Shown: in pieces, positions 34,762 to 46,675 of the stretch
How positions within the stretch are numbered: position 1 is the first letter of the stretch
How the letters are laid out: every line of letters starts with the position of its first letter
Assembly: GCA_036873135.1 (NCBI GenBank)
Contig: JAPTYO010000010.1
Location: 14,973,134-15,037,133, forward strand
DNA length: 64,000 nt
Direction: 5' to 3'
Origin: Clarkia xantiana subsp. parviflora
Lineage: Eukaryota; Streptophyta; Magnoliopsida; Myrtales; Onagraceae
The notes under the pieces: generated by a model
The model's input: the letters and a program-made list of their open reading frames with translations, nothing else
What the model was told of the DNA's origin: nothing
Databases searched by the model: none
Translations under genes and position numbers: made by a program

Positions 34762-35971
34762 CCGGTTTCGTCATCACCTCCTGTATTGTTGTCTCTTTTT
34801 TTTAGATATCCATGTCATATTTTTATTTGTAATTCATTCATCTATGTACTCGTAGACATTTTCATTGTTAGGGGCCCGTATTTCTTTTGGTCGCCTTTTT
34901 AAGTGAATTAATTAATATGATCTTTTGGGTAATAGTGATGCCGTTTATGCCCGAATTTTAGGTTAATAATTAAATTGCTAATTATATAGCTAAATTGACA
35001 CTGCCATGGTCCGACCCATAGCTGAGTCAGACAATAGTTAGAGTCGGCCAGTTTCTGGCGACCCCAGCTAGGGTCCGACCAAGCTGTGGTTCGACCCATG
35101 GCTAGGGTCGCTCTTGTCTAGGGACCCTAGCCTTGGTCCGACCAGCCATGGGTCGAACCATAACTATGTTAACTTAGCCTTGGGGAGTTATTAAAAACGT
35201 TTAGGGACTAAATTATAAAAAATACAAGTTTAGGGTAATAAAATTGAGGACTAAATTGAACAAAATAAAATTTTGGAGTTTGTCATGTACAAGTTATGTG
35301 ACTATTTAACGTCAACACTGACGGTAAACTAACGGATGCACAAAAAATGTAAAAATTACAAACGTATTGTACCAAAAAATATACAAAAAAATTTGTTGCA
35401 CCAAAAGCCAAAAGTGACCAAGATGTTGTACTAAATGACCTATTAACTCTTAATTTTTCGACGAAGAACACAAACACAAAGAACTCGAATTGATTTAAGG
35501 TATGGGTAAAATGGTCATTTTATAACGAATCATACTTGGTCAAACATAAGTGACTAAATGAAACTAGCTTTAACCATTTTTTTAACTCACGATCATATAT
35601 GTTTTGAAAACTCAGTATTTGGTTCAGTCTACTAACTTTTTTTTTATTTTTCTGTTAAATGCCACGTGACATGACATAACACTGATACGATACTAATGTG
35701 ACTCAAATTTCAGATCTTTTTTTTACATACAAGTTTAAAACTTCTAAATATATTTATTATATATAAAATTTATTTAAATTAAACATATAAACTATATTTG
35801 TCTACGTTGTGATTTGTCAAATTATGTGTTAATTACGTAACCATTTAACGAAAAAGTTAATGGAAGACTGAGACCTTAACACAAAATTTGACAAATCAAA
35901 ACATAAAGAACAAAATCTCAAAATACTAAGAAAAAAACATGCATTAAGTTGATAAAGATGAAACAATTGAT
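34762..35971. other. SMU1 3' region and spacer before the ABCG pseudogene
   Basis: The SMU1 3' UTR extends to roughly 34920. 35000-35160 holds degenerate repeats of GGTCCGACC/GGTTCGACC and CTAGGGTC that partly fold back on each other (GGTTCGACCCATGGCTAGGG against CCCTAGCC...CCATGGGTCGAACC). The rest is AT-rich without coding signal. Confidence 0.5.
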
Positions 35972-37045
35972 TCACAAGTCGCATTCGTTGATTCTGCGAC
36001 AGAGACAAATATAAGCGAAGATTCGATAGCCAAGAGCTATAGCAAGCAACACCCACACCTCCTGGAGGCCACCTTCCAAGTCTACCGTATCGAACGATGG
36101 CGAGCTCTGCAACGAGCGGCAACCTCCGTGACTCTCACAGTCGTACAATTGATGGCCCGAGTACTGCACTTTTAATAGCAGCCGAAATCCATAGTACATG
36201 AAAGAGAGGTACTTGATCCACCTTATGAACTCTGGTATGTCCTGCAAAAATCACATTTTTTTTTTGAAATATCCAACGTTCGGTAAATAATCAGTTAATA
36301 CTTTTATTATTTAAATAAAATATTGAATAAATATATATGGTAAATCACATAAGTTTAACAGTTTTATTATGATACTTACTTGTACGTAATACCCTCCTGA
36401 TAGAAGAAACAACATGAGAATCAGGGAAGCAACCGTTCCTGCACTTTTAACGCTCAATACTGCTGCGCCGAAAAGTTCACCAGCCCCCTGAATTGTGCAA
36501 TATCAACTCGAGCTTATATGTACAAAAATCGGAGACAAAGCTGGGATTTTTCTTCGAGGGTAACAATTGAATAGTAAATAACAAAGTAATATGGCCCAAA
36601 AAAAATAACCGAAGTAAAAAAAAAGTGGCAAATATAAGATTTTAAATGGACAAATCGAAAATTAAAGTGCATATCATAAAAAATTTGAGAGAGAAATCGT
36701 GTGTCATCCCAAGTGGCTTCGTGCCTGTATAAAATGATGATTCCGATTAAAGTTTTCACGGTTTCATTATTAGAGTGTTTTTATTCAATAGCTTTATGGG
36801 GAAAACAAGTAAAAAATGATTAAAATTTAGTTTTGTTTATTCAATTGATTAACAATGAATAATAATGAAAATATTTTTATTTAAAATAATAATAATAAAT
36901 GTAAACCTGATGATAATGTAAAAAAGATGATATGCATTTTTATTATAGCAATGATACACGTTCTGACTTCCCGTTTCTACATACTCCGAGTAGGTGGTAC
37001 ACTTGTAATCTTTAGCAACTTTTTGGGTATATTTTAAAACCACTA

Positions 37046-37875
37046 GGGTTAAGAACCTATGAAAGGTCTGAACTATCACCCATGTTAACGGGAGAGGTCT
37101 GAAATTTAAAAAGTTAATAAAAGAGGTCTGAAATTTCTGTTTTGTTGATAACAGCGGTCTCCGTTAGTTTTTTCCGTTAAAACTATCGGAAGTTGGTCAC
37201 ATGCTTGGCATGTAACCGGAAATAAAATAAATTTCCAAAAATGCCCTTCTATCAAGTGTGCCCCTCACATGCTTGGAGTGAAAAGACCAAAATGCCCTTG
37301 AAGCCACCACGGTACTCCGGCGACCACCAATCGTACTCCGGCGACCACCACCGTACTCCGGCGACCACCACCAAGGCTCCGACTGGGCCAAAATCGGAGC
37401 CACCGGCCCCGATTGGGCTCCGATCGGAGCCACCGACCCCGATTGGACTCCGATCGGAGCCAAAAAAGCTCCGATCGGAGCTTTTTTGCTGAGGTGGTGG
37501 CCGGAGTCGGGTCGCCGGAGCCGGGGTGGTGGTCGTCGGAGTCGAGGTGGTGGTGGCCGGAGTCGGGTGGTGGTGGCCGGAGTCGGGTGGTGGTGGCCGG
37601 AGTCAGGTGGCGGTGGCCGGAGTTGGGTGGTTTTAATTTGACTTTAGGGGTAAAATTAACATTTCACATTTCCTTAAATAAGATATTAAATAAAACAAAA
37701 TATTATAGGGGCAAAAATGTTATTTCACACAATTCTGTTAAATTTAACCCTAAAATGGACGGAAAACCTCAAATCAACAAAATTGAAATTTCAGACCTCT
37801 GTTATTAACTTTTTAAATGTCAGACATCTCCCGTTAACATGGTGATAGTTCAGACCTTTCATAGGTTCTTAACCC
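37046..37875. mobile_element. Non-autonomous Mutator-like element, copy 2
   Basis: Same family as 27400-28312. The ends GGGTTAAGAACCTATG and CATAGGTTCTTAACCC are perfect complements, with an exact 9-bp TSD AAACCACTA (37037-37045, 37876-37884). It is shorter inside by loss of some repeat units. It lies in the intron between exons 6 and 7 of the ABCG26 pseudogene. Confidence 0.92.
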
Positions 37876-38052
37876 AAACCACTAACATTAGAAACAAAGA
37901 GGAACGATAAAGCCGGAACTTAAATAATTTCCCTTTTTATTAATATTACTCATTTTCTTATCTCGTGAGTTTTGACTATGCTATTTTTTTTCTATGTATT
38001 AGTACTCTTTACTTTGTTTACTGCAGCGTAACAATATATTTTAATTAAGAAG

Positions 38053-38519
38053 TGTAAAAATAACGAAGTGCCGATTTGCACTTGCCCAAGACCGTATCTA
38101 GTAGATAATGAAGAACTCTTATATATATAACTCTCTTACTCTAAATATGATAGGAGACTGTTACAACTTGTGGTGGTGGAACTAGTTGTGGTGGTTTTCT
38201 TGCTTACTTACTACAAATGACTCCACTCCTATTTATAGGAGACTAAAGAAATCTCTAGACTAAGAAATATCTAGACTAGAAACTCTCTAGAAACTCTCTA
38301 GAATTTCCTACACTTATTTAGTTCCTAGAATTATCTAGACACATAACCTAGAATACTATCTAGATCCATCTTCATCATGGACCAACTCTTTTAGCCCAAA
38401 TCTTCAAACCTTGGCCCATGATAGTAAATTAGTCTTAGCCCATGATAGTAAATTAATCTTGGCCCATGAACTTATGTAAGTCTTAGCCCATGAAGGTAAG
38501 TCAATGTTGATTCTTAACA
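38053..38519 (-). mobile_element. Solo LTR, 467 bp
   Basis: TGTAAAAATAACGAAG...TTGATTCTTAACA is flanked by the 5-bp repeat AGAAG (38048-38052 and 38520-38524), as left by LTR-LTR recombination of an LTR retrotransposon. On the minus strand a TATA box (CCTATAAATAGGAG, near 38225-38240) supports that orientation. Several CTAGA repeats and GGCCCATGA/TTAGCCCATGA repeats lie inside. It is in the same pseudogene intron as MULE copy 2. Confidence 0.85.
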
Positions 38520-40930
38520 AGAAGGAAGTGATCGGATATATTATTAAAATTGTTGAATCAATCAGTCTATAAACTTTCTTCATCAAAATCCAAAATACTT
38601 TTAGGGTTCGGTATGAATGTGTGATCAATCAACTTTTACGTCAGACTTTGGGATATTTTAGCACTTTTTTTTTTATATAATTATATTATTATTCTTTTAA
38701 AAAAATTACAAATTACTTAACTTTTACATGGAAAACATATTCAATGTAAAAAAAGAAGTTTTAATAAGATGTATCTCAAAGTGATAACGATAAGGAGGAC
38801 GGCGAAGAAAGTGAGGAAGAAGCAAGGGAGAGTCCTGTTGAAATAGATGATGGTCATGAAGGAGACCGGGTATGCCACGTGAGCAAGCATGTCGCACACA
38901 GTACTGCAAGCGTAGTAAACACTGAGGCGGTACATCTCAGCTTTCCGCTCCTTCACCAGGTACTTCTTCTCGAATGGGAACACGTACACTGCCCCGAACA
39001 ACGACGATGATGTCCAAAATATGCAGATGTAGTACATCAACCCCACCTAATACAACATCATATACCATTGTGTTTCTTCATTAACAATTCCGTGGATGTA
39101 CTAATACAAAATGTTTTTGCTACAATTAATGTAGTCGACTTATTTAGATTTGAATTTACAGCCTTTCAAAAATACACATTAAAATATGTGCTCTGATTAA
39201 GTTTATATTTTCTAAAATCTGATTTATCCTCTGTCTAGTCTAACGACTGAAATTTGACTATATTTATAATTGATATAAATTCCAAAATACAAATTCACAA
39301 TTGATTAACTTAATTGGTTCAACTTTTAGTTAATTTTAAATGGAAAAGTGCATACACGACGTATCTAAGTAACAACTTACTAACTGAGTTAAAAATCTAA
39401 AAATAGTCTATTATAGGTCATGTTATTTTGCTTATTTTTGAACTATTAGATTGGGTAGTTCCATTTTTTCAGACCGGTTTTTGACGTTAAAATTAGTATT
39501 TGAAGCATAAAATCTTAAATTATTACCTGGTCTCTAAGTTGTGCTTCAGTAGAGGTCTTGGAGTCCCACCAAAGCAAACCAAGCAATACAGCAACCCCAA
39601 GACCCGGTATCAACCTTAACACATCAAAGTAATCCCTGCACCTCTCTTTAATCGTTCTCACCACGTCATCGTCCAATCCTTCTTCACCCCAACCGCCGTC
39701 CTAAGATGTTCCGCCACTTTCAACGACCGCTGATTCACCTTCTCCCTCGCTTCCAACTCACCCTTGTACTTCACCTGAAGGTACTTCACAATCGACTTAC
39801 TGTCGTGGCTGACATCATCGGGCACTTGTCCGGTCGCGAGATCGAGAACGAACTCAGCCGGGTTCATCGGGATCTGAGGAATGAAATTTAAGGTGGAGAA
39901 ATATTCTAGGGTTTCTGTTGCCCTACCGTAGTAAATTGGGTACCCTTCCGATATTAGTAGGAGCTTGTCAAACATTTAGAACATTCGACTCGACGGTTGA
40001 TGGATCGTCGTGATTATCGTACGTCCTGTCCTGTCTGATAAAACATGACGTTTATGACAGTTTATCAAGTGGTCCGTCTTAAAAAACTACTTTAACTCGG
40101 TTTTTTTTAGGACAGTTGATCAAATATGGATAGTCTAAAATTCCGCATAAACAAGTACCTTAGAAATTCCTTGAAGGATTTGAATAAGTTTATTGGCGGA
40201 AGTGGAGTCAAGACCGGAAGTCGGCTCGTCAAGAAGCAACAATGAGGGATCGACGAGAATTTCGTACCCCCCTCTTCCGCTCTCCACCCGATACTCCTTT
40301 AACGAAAATACCTCCGATATACTCTTATACATACTTCAACAGTCTCCATTAAACTGATGTTTGTGTAACTGTTTACACGAACTACTCACTTGAGTCCTAT
40401 ACTACTGGGAATGTTTTACATTTAAAGACATTACCCAGGATTTGAACATATGCGCTCTTAAAAAATATTTACCTTTCGAGCCCAAGCTCCTTAATAATCA
40501 TGTCAACTCTTGTTCGTTTCTGCTTCCGGCTCATGTGGCTCGGGAGCCTAAGAAATGCAGCAAAAATCAAGGTCTCTTCCACTGTCAACTGTCGGAGTAG
40601 AACATCATCTTGGGTTACAAACCCTATCCTGAAAAATTACAAAAAAAAGAAACCTTACACAACAAGTAATCTAGTCTATCTATATATATTGACCTACACT
40701 ATATAGGTATATACCTTCTCTTAAGATTTGGAGTATAAGGAACATCATTGTAAGTGATAGTTCCATTTGCATTGTCAAGTAACCGACCTCCTATGATCTT
40801 CAACAGGGTCGTCTTACCGCTTCCAGAAGGCCCCATCAATGCAAGAATTTCTCCCGAGGCGACGCTTCCGGTTATACCCTTAAGAATGTGCTTGTACTTT
40901 TCATGGTGTTGGTCATTGTTTGGCTGTGAG

Positions 40931-42093
40931 CAGGGACGAAGCCAGAAACTTTTGTCAGTGGGGGCAAAAAAATTTACTAAAAAAAATGAATTTTTCTATC
41001 ATACTCTAAGAGCACCATGTTTTTGGTACTTTTTTTTGTGTTTTTCTATTCTCTAAAAGGTGAACCTAGAGGAAAATTGATATTATTAATAGTATGAAGC
41101 AAATATTAGTTATGATTAAAAAAATTCATATTTTTTCATACTTTTAAAGTTTTACATATGTATTAAGTCTACTCTAGTAATAAAAAAACCAAAATCATGG
41201 TGATCTTAGAGCATGGTAGAAAAAATAAATAAATCATATAATTACAAAAAATAAATACTTTTTAGTTAGTGATGAAGGATCTTTGTACTTAATTATTTCT
41301 CTTAAAATGTTATTATTATAATTAATTAAATAGATAATATTTGGCAACAACAATTCAAATAGATGACAACAATAATAATATATAAATGTTGTTAACTCGT
41401 ATAATTACTTGAATTATTGCTACTATTGCATGTGTTATAAAAAGTACCATATGCTTTCTTTAGTTTCTTAAGTTCAAATGTCTATTACCATTTAGAATTA
41501 GGAGGTGAATTAAATTTATAGTTTGCCTAATTTTATAAGAACTTTTACAGTCTTAAAAGAAAATTAAAATTTCCAACTAAAAAACCTAAATATGTTTATA
41601 TTTTTCAATGAGAAATGAAATTTGATTTTTTTTATTCTCATTGGATGGATTCGTTTCATTTTCCATTGAAATATAAAATTGTAGGAAAATGTAAAAACAA
41701 CATAGCAAAAGAAAAGTACAAAATAAATAAAATAAAGAAATAAAGTTTACTTTCTCTTTCTCCTTTCTTCTTCTTCCTCATCTCTCCAAAGTCCAATCCC
41801 ACCATTTACAGAAGAAGAAGTCACGAAAGAGTAAATCTGGATTTTATCTCTTCAAACCAATGAGAAAAACAAGAAATTATAAATATTAATACTTCAGATC
41901 AAGAATTTAGTGTATTATATTTATCTTAAAGGGGCAAAGAGTCAAAATAATCAAATTTCAGTGGGGGCAAAGAGCTAAAAAATCATCAAATTGTAAAACC
42001 TAGCTAAATAAATTGCTGAAACTCTTTCACCAAAAAAAAGTTCCTGAAACTCAGTGGGGGCAACCCACTGGTCCCTTAATAGACTCGTCCATG
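40931..42093. mobile_element. hAT-like element inserted in ABCG26 exon 2
   Basis: The ends are CAGGGACGA and TCGTCCATG (8 of 9 complementary). The 8-bp repeat GCTGTGAG is present on both sides (40923-40930, 42094-42101). Both ends share a further CAGTGGGGGCA/TGCCC..CACTG block about 20-25 bp in. 1163 bp, AT-rich, no transposase. Reading across the TSD once restores the flanking reading frame (SSQP then [11 protein letters not shown]), so the insertion alone interrupts an otherwise open exon. Confidence 0.85.
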
Positions 42094-42252
42094 GCTGTGA
42101 GGATAGATCCATTCTTGATGTCATTGCCTTCACCATCTTCTTTGGAGCACCAACATACCCTATTTTGACCTTGTATTTCACATCCTCAAACTGCAATAAA
42201 ACAATAAAAAATATGACAAAATGAAGTAGTACTAAAATAGCATGAACATTAC

Positions 42253-42865
42253 GGGCACGTTTATTTGCCGGTATTGCGATATCCTAATACCGGTATTAGC
42301 TAATACCTTGTTTGTTTACACTTGGTATTGGTATTAGCTAATACTTGATATTAGCTAATACTCAATTATATGAGGAATTTGGTATTAGATTATACCAACT
42401 AAAAGTGATGTACTAATTAATACAAAACTCAAAATTACTTATTTACCCTTAACCTTATTTAAAATACAACAACTACCCCAACTTCGGCTCATAACATCGG
42501 CCACCGGCGACCCCCCGGCCGGACTCCGGCGACCTCCGGCCACCCCCGGCCGGACTCCGGCGACCCCCGGCCGGACTCCAGCAACCCCCGGCCGGACACC
42601 GACGACCTCCGGCCGGACTCCGGCAACCCCCGGCCGGCCTTCAATTATAATAATAATTAAAAAATGAATATATCTATTTAGGGGTATTTATGTCTTTTAG
42701 TCATTGTATTAGGATATCCTAATACAAAGTTCATTCAAACATTGTATTAGGATATCCTAATACAAGACACAATCAAACATTGTATTAGCTAAGCATGTAT
42801 TAGTTAATCATGTATTAGCTAATACCGGTATTAGGATATCGCAATACCGGCAAACAAACGTGCCC
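42253..42865. mobile_element. Harbinger/Tourist-like MITE in ABCG26 intron 1
   Basis: Terminal inverted repeats of about 54 bp starting GGGCACGTTT(A/G)TTTGCCGG are nearly perfect and include several internal GTATTAGCTAATAC palindromes. They are flanked by the trinucleotide TAC on both sides. A 3-bp TSD and GGGCA-type ends suggest PIF/Harbinger, although the usual target is TWA. The middle (42480-42640) is a GC-rich tandem array. Confidence 0.75.
42500..42640. repeat. GC-rich tandem array CCCCCGGCCGGACTCCGGCGAC
   Basis: About five units of 30-31 bp built on CCCCGGCCGGACTCCGGC inside an otherwise AT-rich MITE. The element's interior may be strongly CpG-methylated. It shares the word ACTCCGGCGACC with the MULE copies. 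Confidence 0.8.
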
Positions 42866-43079
42866 TACGTAGGAGAATGGGTCTAAGATCGTCACTACTT
42901 AGCTAGTACTAGGATGTTTATCGGCAAATACATACCTTAAGATGAATCGGAATGGGTCTTTCTTTGTTGTTAGTGATGAAAACCGGCTCATCTCGATGAA
43001 TGTCAATCTCTGAATACGTTCGAGTTGTCGGGGGTGAAAGTGGGATAGGTTCGATCTGGCGCTCTATTCCTACCTCCAT

Positions 43080-43739
43080 TAACTTGGAGCTTAAGATACC
43101 ATAGATCGAGAATGATGGAGAAGTGGGTCAACAATGGCAAACCAAGATCGCTCCTATATATGCAAAGGCAAGACTCAAGAGACCCTTAAGTTGTTAGAAC
43201 ACATGCTTTCCATGCCTACATTAACTACCACACCAAGAGAATTTCCATTTTACTTCATTGCCTTGCTTTTTTATTGATGCCATTGTATATGTATGTAGTT
43301 TAAGTTGGTAGGTTTGGAATTGATGTTAGATTTTGTTCATCCACAGTTTTTTATATGTCCGACCGATGAACTGTAGCTAACTTGTGGCTCAAGAAAAGAT
43401 CAATTGCAACTTAATGCTGTTTATCTAGTTTATTGACATCATTTGTGTTGATTGGAAAGTTTGGGTGTTAATTAATCTGTGCACAAAAAGGTTAACGCTT
43501 TTTTCCACCTTTTCAAAGGTGAAGGTTCAATTTATAAAATAGGTAAATATAATCCAGGTTAATCATTCTTAGCCGTTGATCTAGATCAGGAACTAATCAC
43601 ACCGTTGGATCCGACTTGCTGTATCCTAAATCCGCGAAATCAGAAATTCGGAGCAGAAGGAAGGATTAAGGGGAGAGGGAGAAGAGGACGAAGAGATTTT
43701 TCAAAAATTAGGGTTTACGAGTTCCAATCGCTTGGATCT
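43080..43739. promoter_or_regulatory. Shared upstream region of ABCG26 pseudogene (-) and MAS2 (+)
   Basis: 660 bp between divergent starts. A TATA-like TTTATAAAATAGG is near 43532-43544, about 200 bp upstream of the MAS2 ATG. The MAS2 leader is purine-rich (GGAAGGATTAAGGGGAGAGG...). An in-frame upstream ATG at 43605 would add 45 non-conserved residues and is judged not to be the start. Confidence 0.45.
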
Positions 43740-45314
43740 ATGGGGAGACCAGCATCTGCGATTGTATATCCTGATGAAAGGAATCGATTTGACTCCAGAA
43801 ATAGCCGTCGTTCACCTTATTCCGACCGCTCCCCAGATTACCGCCACAGCCGGCGTCACAGCCCCTCTTACGAGGCGTACGATCGTGATAATAGCCGACG
43901 TGACGATCATAGCCGCCGTGGCCGGAGTCGCAGCCCTGATTACGAGCGCTATGACAGTCATCGGGACCGCCGTCGATCTGGCTCACCTAGAAGAAGTACT
44001 CCGGCCAAGGAAACCCTAGATTCTCTGCCTAGGAAGTTCGGCAGGGATCAGACTCACTCTAGCAATGGTAAGTTCGCGGATTCGGAATCGGATGATGAGT
44101 TGAAGGGACTCAGCACTGAGGAGTACAGGAGATTGAAGAGGCAGAAGATGAGGAAATGTTTGAAAAATTGCATTTGGGAGTTAACGCCAAGCCCTCCGAG
44201 GTATGAGAACGATGAGTTGGACGAGAACGAGGAGGCTGAGGAGAAAGATCGTGAAGTTCTGGGTGAGAAAGAGAAGAAGAAGAAGGGGAAAGAGATTGAA
44301 TCTGCAAGTGACGATTCAGAGAGTGAAAGCGAATCCGGCTCTGAATCAGATGATACGAAATCTAGGAGGAAGAAGAGAAGAAGCTCGAGATCGAAGCGCA
44401 TGAGCAAGAGAAACCATAGTTCGGAGAGCAATTCAGAGAGCGGAAGTGAATCGAACGATTCCGAAATTGAGAAAAGGAAGCGCTCAAGCTCGAAGAAGAG
44501 AAAGAAGGTGGTTGGTTCTGACAGTGAGTCTGAGTCAGAGAATGCAAGCATGTCGGATGAGGAAGAAGATCGAAAAAGGAGGAAGAAATCGAGGAAGAGT
44601 AGCAGCAGACGCCATAGAAGTAGCAGCAGACATCATAGAAGCAGCAGAAGAAGCAAAAGTTCAAGAAGCAGTAGAAGGAAGCACAAAAACCATGATTCCG
44701 ACTCCGGTGATGACACAAAAAGAAGCAGCAGAAAGAAACCCGATACTCTGAATTCAGATTCAAGTGAGAAACTGGAGTCTGATGCTGATCCAGAGAATAC
44801 CGAGATCGAAGCTAAGAATCCTGAATCAGATGAAGAGGACCTCATGTTGAAAGAGATGATCGAATCCCAGAATAAACCGGGCTTAGAGAATGAACCGATG
44901 GTGGGTCCAGCTCCGTTGCCACGAGCGGAAGGTCATATCAGCTATGGAGGAGCCCTGAGGCCTGGAGAAGGAGACGCCATAGCACAGTATGTTCAGCAAG
45001 GGAAGCGTATTCCACGAAGAGGAGAAGTGGGTCTATCTGCAGATGAGATTTCAAAGTTTGAGACACTTGGTTATGTTATGAGTGGTAGCAGGCACCAGAG
45101 GATGAACGCCATTCGTATCAGGAAAGAAAACCAAGTTTACAGTGCAGAGGATAAACGTGCACTGGCTATGTTTAACTATGAAGAGAAAGCCAAGAGGGAG
45201 CATAAGGTTATGGCTGATCTGCAGAGGCTTGTTCAGAGACATATCGGTGAGGATGTAGGTCCGAGTCACGATCCGTTCGGCGGTAAAGCAGCAGCTGAAG
45301 ATGCTGATAGCTAG
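43740..45314 (+). CDS. MAS2: NKAP-family splicing/rRNA regulator (MAS2 ortholog)
   Basis: Nuclear RS-rich protein of the NKAP family. The Arabidopsis member MAS2 (found as a suppressor of ago1 alleles) interacts with splicing and ribosome-biogenesis factors. Intronless, 524 residues from [14 protein letters not shown]. The N-terminus has Arg/Ser/Tyr-rich dipeptides (about 15-110). The middle is alternating acidic-Ser and Lys/Arg blocks ([30 protein letters not shown]), an extended disordered RS/ED domain. The conserved C-terminal NKAP domain (about 400-515) includes [45 protein letters not shown] and [20 protein letters not shown]. The last block makes the family call secure. The chosen ATG begins the family-typical MGRPAS; the frame is open upstream but not conserved. 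Confidence 0.93.
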   Translation: MGRPASAIVYPDERNRFDSRNSRRSPYSDRSPDYRHSRRHSPSYEAYDRDNSRRDDHSRRGRSRSPDYERYDSHRDRRRSGSPRRSTPAKETLDSLPRKFGRDQTHSSNGKFADSESDDELKGLSTEEYRRLKRQKMRKCLKNCIWELTPSPPRYENDELDENEEAEEKDREVLGEKEKKKKGKEIESASDDSESESESGSESDDTKSRRKKRRSSRSKRMSKRNHSSESNSESGSESNDSEIEKRKRSSSKKRKKVVGSDSESESENASMSDEEEDRKRRKKSRKSSSRRHRSSSRHHRSSRRSKSSRSSRRKHKNHDSDSGDDTKRSSRKKPDTLNSDSSEKLESDADPENTEIEAKNPESDEEDLMLKEMIESQNKPGLENEPMVGPAPLPRAEGHISYGGALRPGEGDAIAQYVQQGKRIPRRGEVGLSADEISKFETLGYVMSGSRHQRMNAIRIRKENQVYSAEDKRALAMFNYEEKAKREHKVMADLQRLVQRHIGEDVGPSHDPFGGKAAAEDADS

Positions 45315-46493
45315 TCAGTGACATGCATCAAAGCTTGTTTAATGTAAGTTTGTAATGCTGGTTTTTCTAATAGATTGGTTTTACTTGGTATGTTGATTAA
45401 GTTGTTGGGCAATGTCACAGAATTGTAGCGTTTACTCAGTTGGTGCTGCCTCCATTGAACTTACTATTGATATATGATAACATCTGTGATTCTGTAACAA
45501 GGTTTAATGACCTGAGGAATAATTTTGAAGCGAGAAATCTTCTTGCGTAGAGAAATCTTTGAAAACTTGTGTAACATTTAGCGAGTAGCCACTACCATTA
45601 TGGTTAGCATTTAAGGAATAGAGCTGCATTATATGACTCCAGAATTTAATGTTGATTTCTGGAAGAAGATGCCAGGTGATTGAATAAATCATGCCAGTCA
45701 TGAGAAACAACGGTAATCCAAGTCACAGATTATATTATCCAAATTAGTACTCAATTAATCAAAGAGATGGAGTTACATAATTGTTTATTGGGTTAAAATG
45801 TATTTTTTATACATGTTTGACCAAATGTGACTTTTGGTATAATATGTTTTTTTTTTTTTTAAAAAAAAATATATTTTTCTGGTATTAAACACGTTTGAAA
45901 CAAAAATGTGGCTTTTAATATATTCGTTAGTTGGCCGTTAAATGACATGTACAAATTACGTGACCGATCCTAAAAATTTGATTTTGTTCAATTTAGCCCC
46001 TCAAATACATTCATAACTTTTATTTTATTTAATTTAGTTATAAAATTTCAAAATCGAACCTAATCAATCCTAATTGAACCTTGGCCCAAAAAAAAAAAAT
46101 CCTAATTAAACCCAATTCCTAGTCGGACCTGGCCTAAAGCTATTGTGATGTGGTTGTCTATCAGTGCTCCTTTATCTATTGTGTTGCTGCTCTGTCTTCC
46201 AGATTGCTTTCCATTAAGTGTTCGATGAAATGCACGTGAGAGTTCCTTTTGTTGAGTTGCTACTTGCTGTCTTGGTTGGTTGTCGATATCGTACCAGAGG
46301 TCTTTTGATTGGAGCTATTGACATGTCGTGAAGGGGTGGAGGTATACAGTAATAATGAATTACATAATGGTAAGTGAATTGGTTAATTTAGATTCTTAGT
46401 TATTGTACGAACTAACACAAGCAATTGTTTGTGAATAGAACAGCAAAATACAAAGAAGTTGGCTTAATGATAAGACCTAACCTGTAATAGAAG

Positions 46494-46675
46494 TTAATAA
46501 AGGCGAACAAGCTCTTCAGGTTTGGTAACTTTGTCAGTTTTTTCATCACGACACTTAGTAAGCTTGCTCCTGGTGATGCTGACCAATAGCTGGTTGCCTT
46601 TAATGGTTCTTTGCCCTATCAGAGCACTGACAGCTTTATCAAGGCCATTTAAATCATAGCATTTCTGGCACTGAC
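46494..46675 (-). pseudogene. Possible fragment of an RNA-recognition-type protein
   Basis: On the minus strand an open stretch reads KCYDLNGLDKAVSALIGQRT, then IKGNQLLVSITRSK. This resembles the second half of an RRM (aromatic-rich strand, helix, LxV strand), but no first half, start or stop context is visible. It could be chance or a relic. Confidence 0.25.

Larger units (their letters stand above)
35972..43079 (-). pseudogene. ABCG26: ABCG26-like half transporter, pseudogene with TE insertions
   Basis: An ABCG half transporter (nucleotide-binding domain then six membrane helices). AtABCG26 exports sporopollenin precursors from the tapetum. Exons on the minus strand: 43079-42936 (MEVGIERQIEPI...), 42190-40715 with an insertion, 40628-40473, about 40330-40155, about 40030-39527, 39046 to about 38770, 36487-36380, 36241-35972 (ends RRINECDL). 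Walker [10 protein letters not shown] and the Q-loop FVTQDDVLL are intact. Lesions: a hAT-like element in exon 2; a frame break just before IGGIFVKGV; about 8 nt missing after SGGERKR near 40268, shifting frame before [19 protein letters not shown] at 39978-39976 after QPSSRMF; a deletion and frameshift after VKKDWTMTW near 39655; loss of about four codons near 38840; an eroded exon-6 donor. Frame-restored similarity is high along the whole length, so loss is not ancient. It cannot make a full transporter. Confidence 0.9.

Noticed and set aside
43605..43739. Upstream in-frame ATG extending MAS2 by 45 residues
   Set aside because: The NKAP/MAS2 family begins MGRPAS; the extra residues are translated leader.
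44054..44763. Minus-strand Ser/Phe-rich frames over MAS2
   Set aside because: Antisense of the RS/Glu-rich repeats, not genes.
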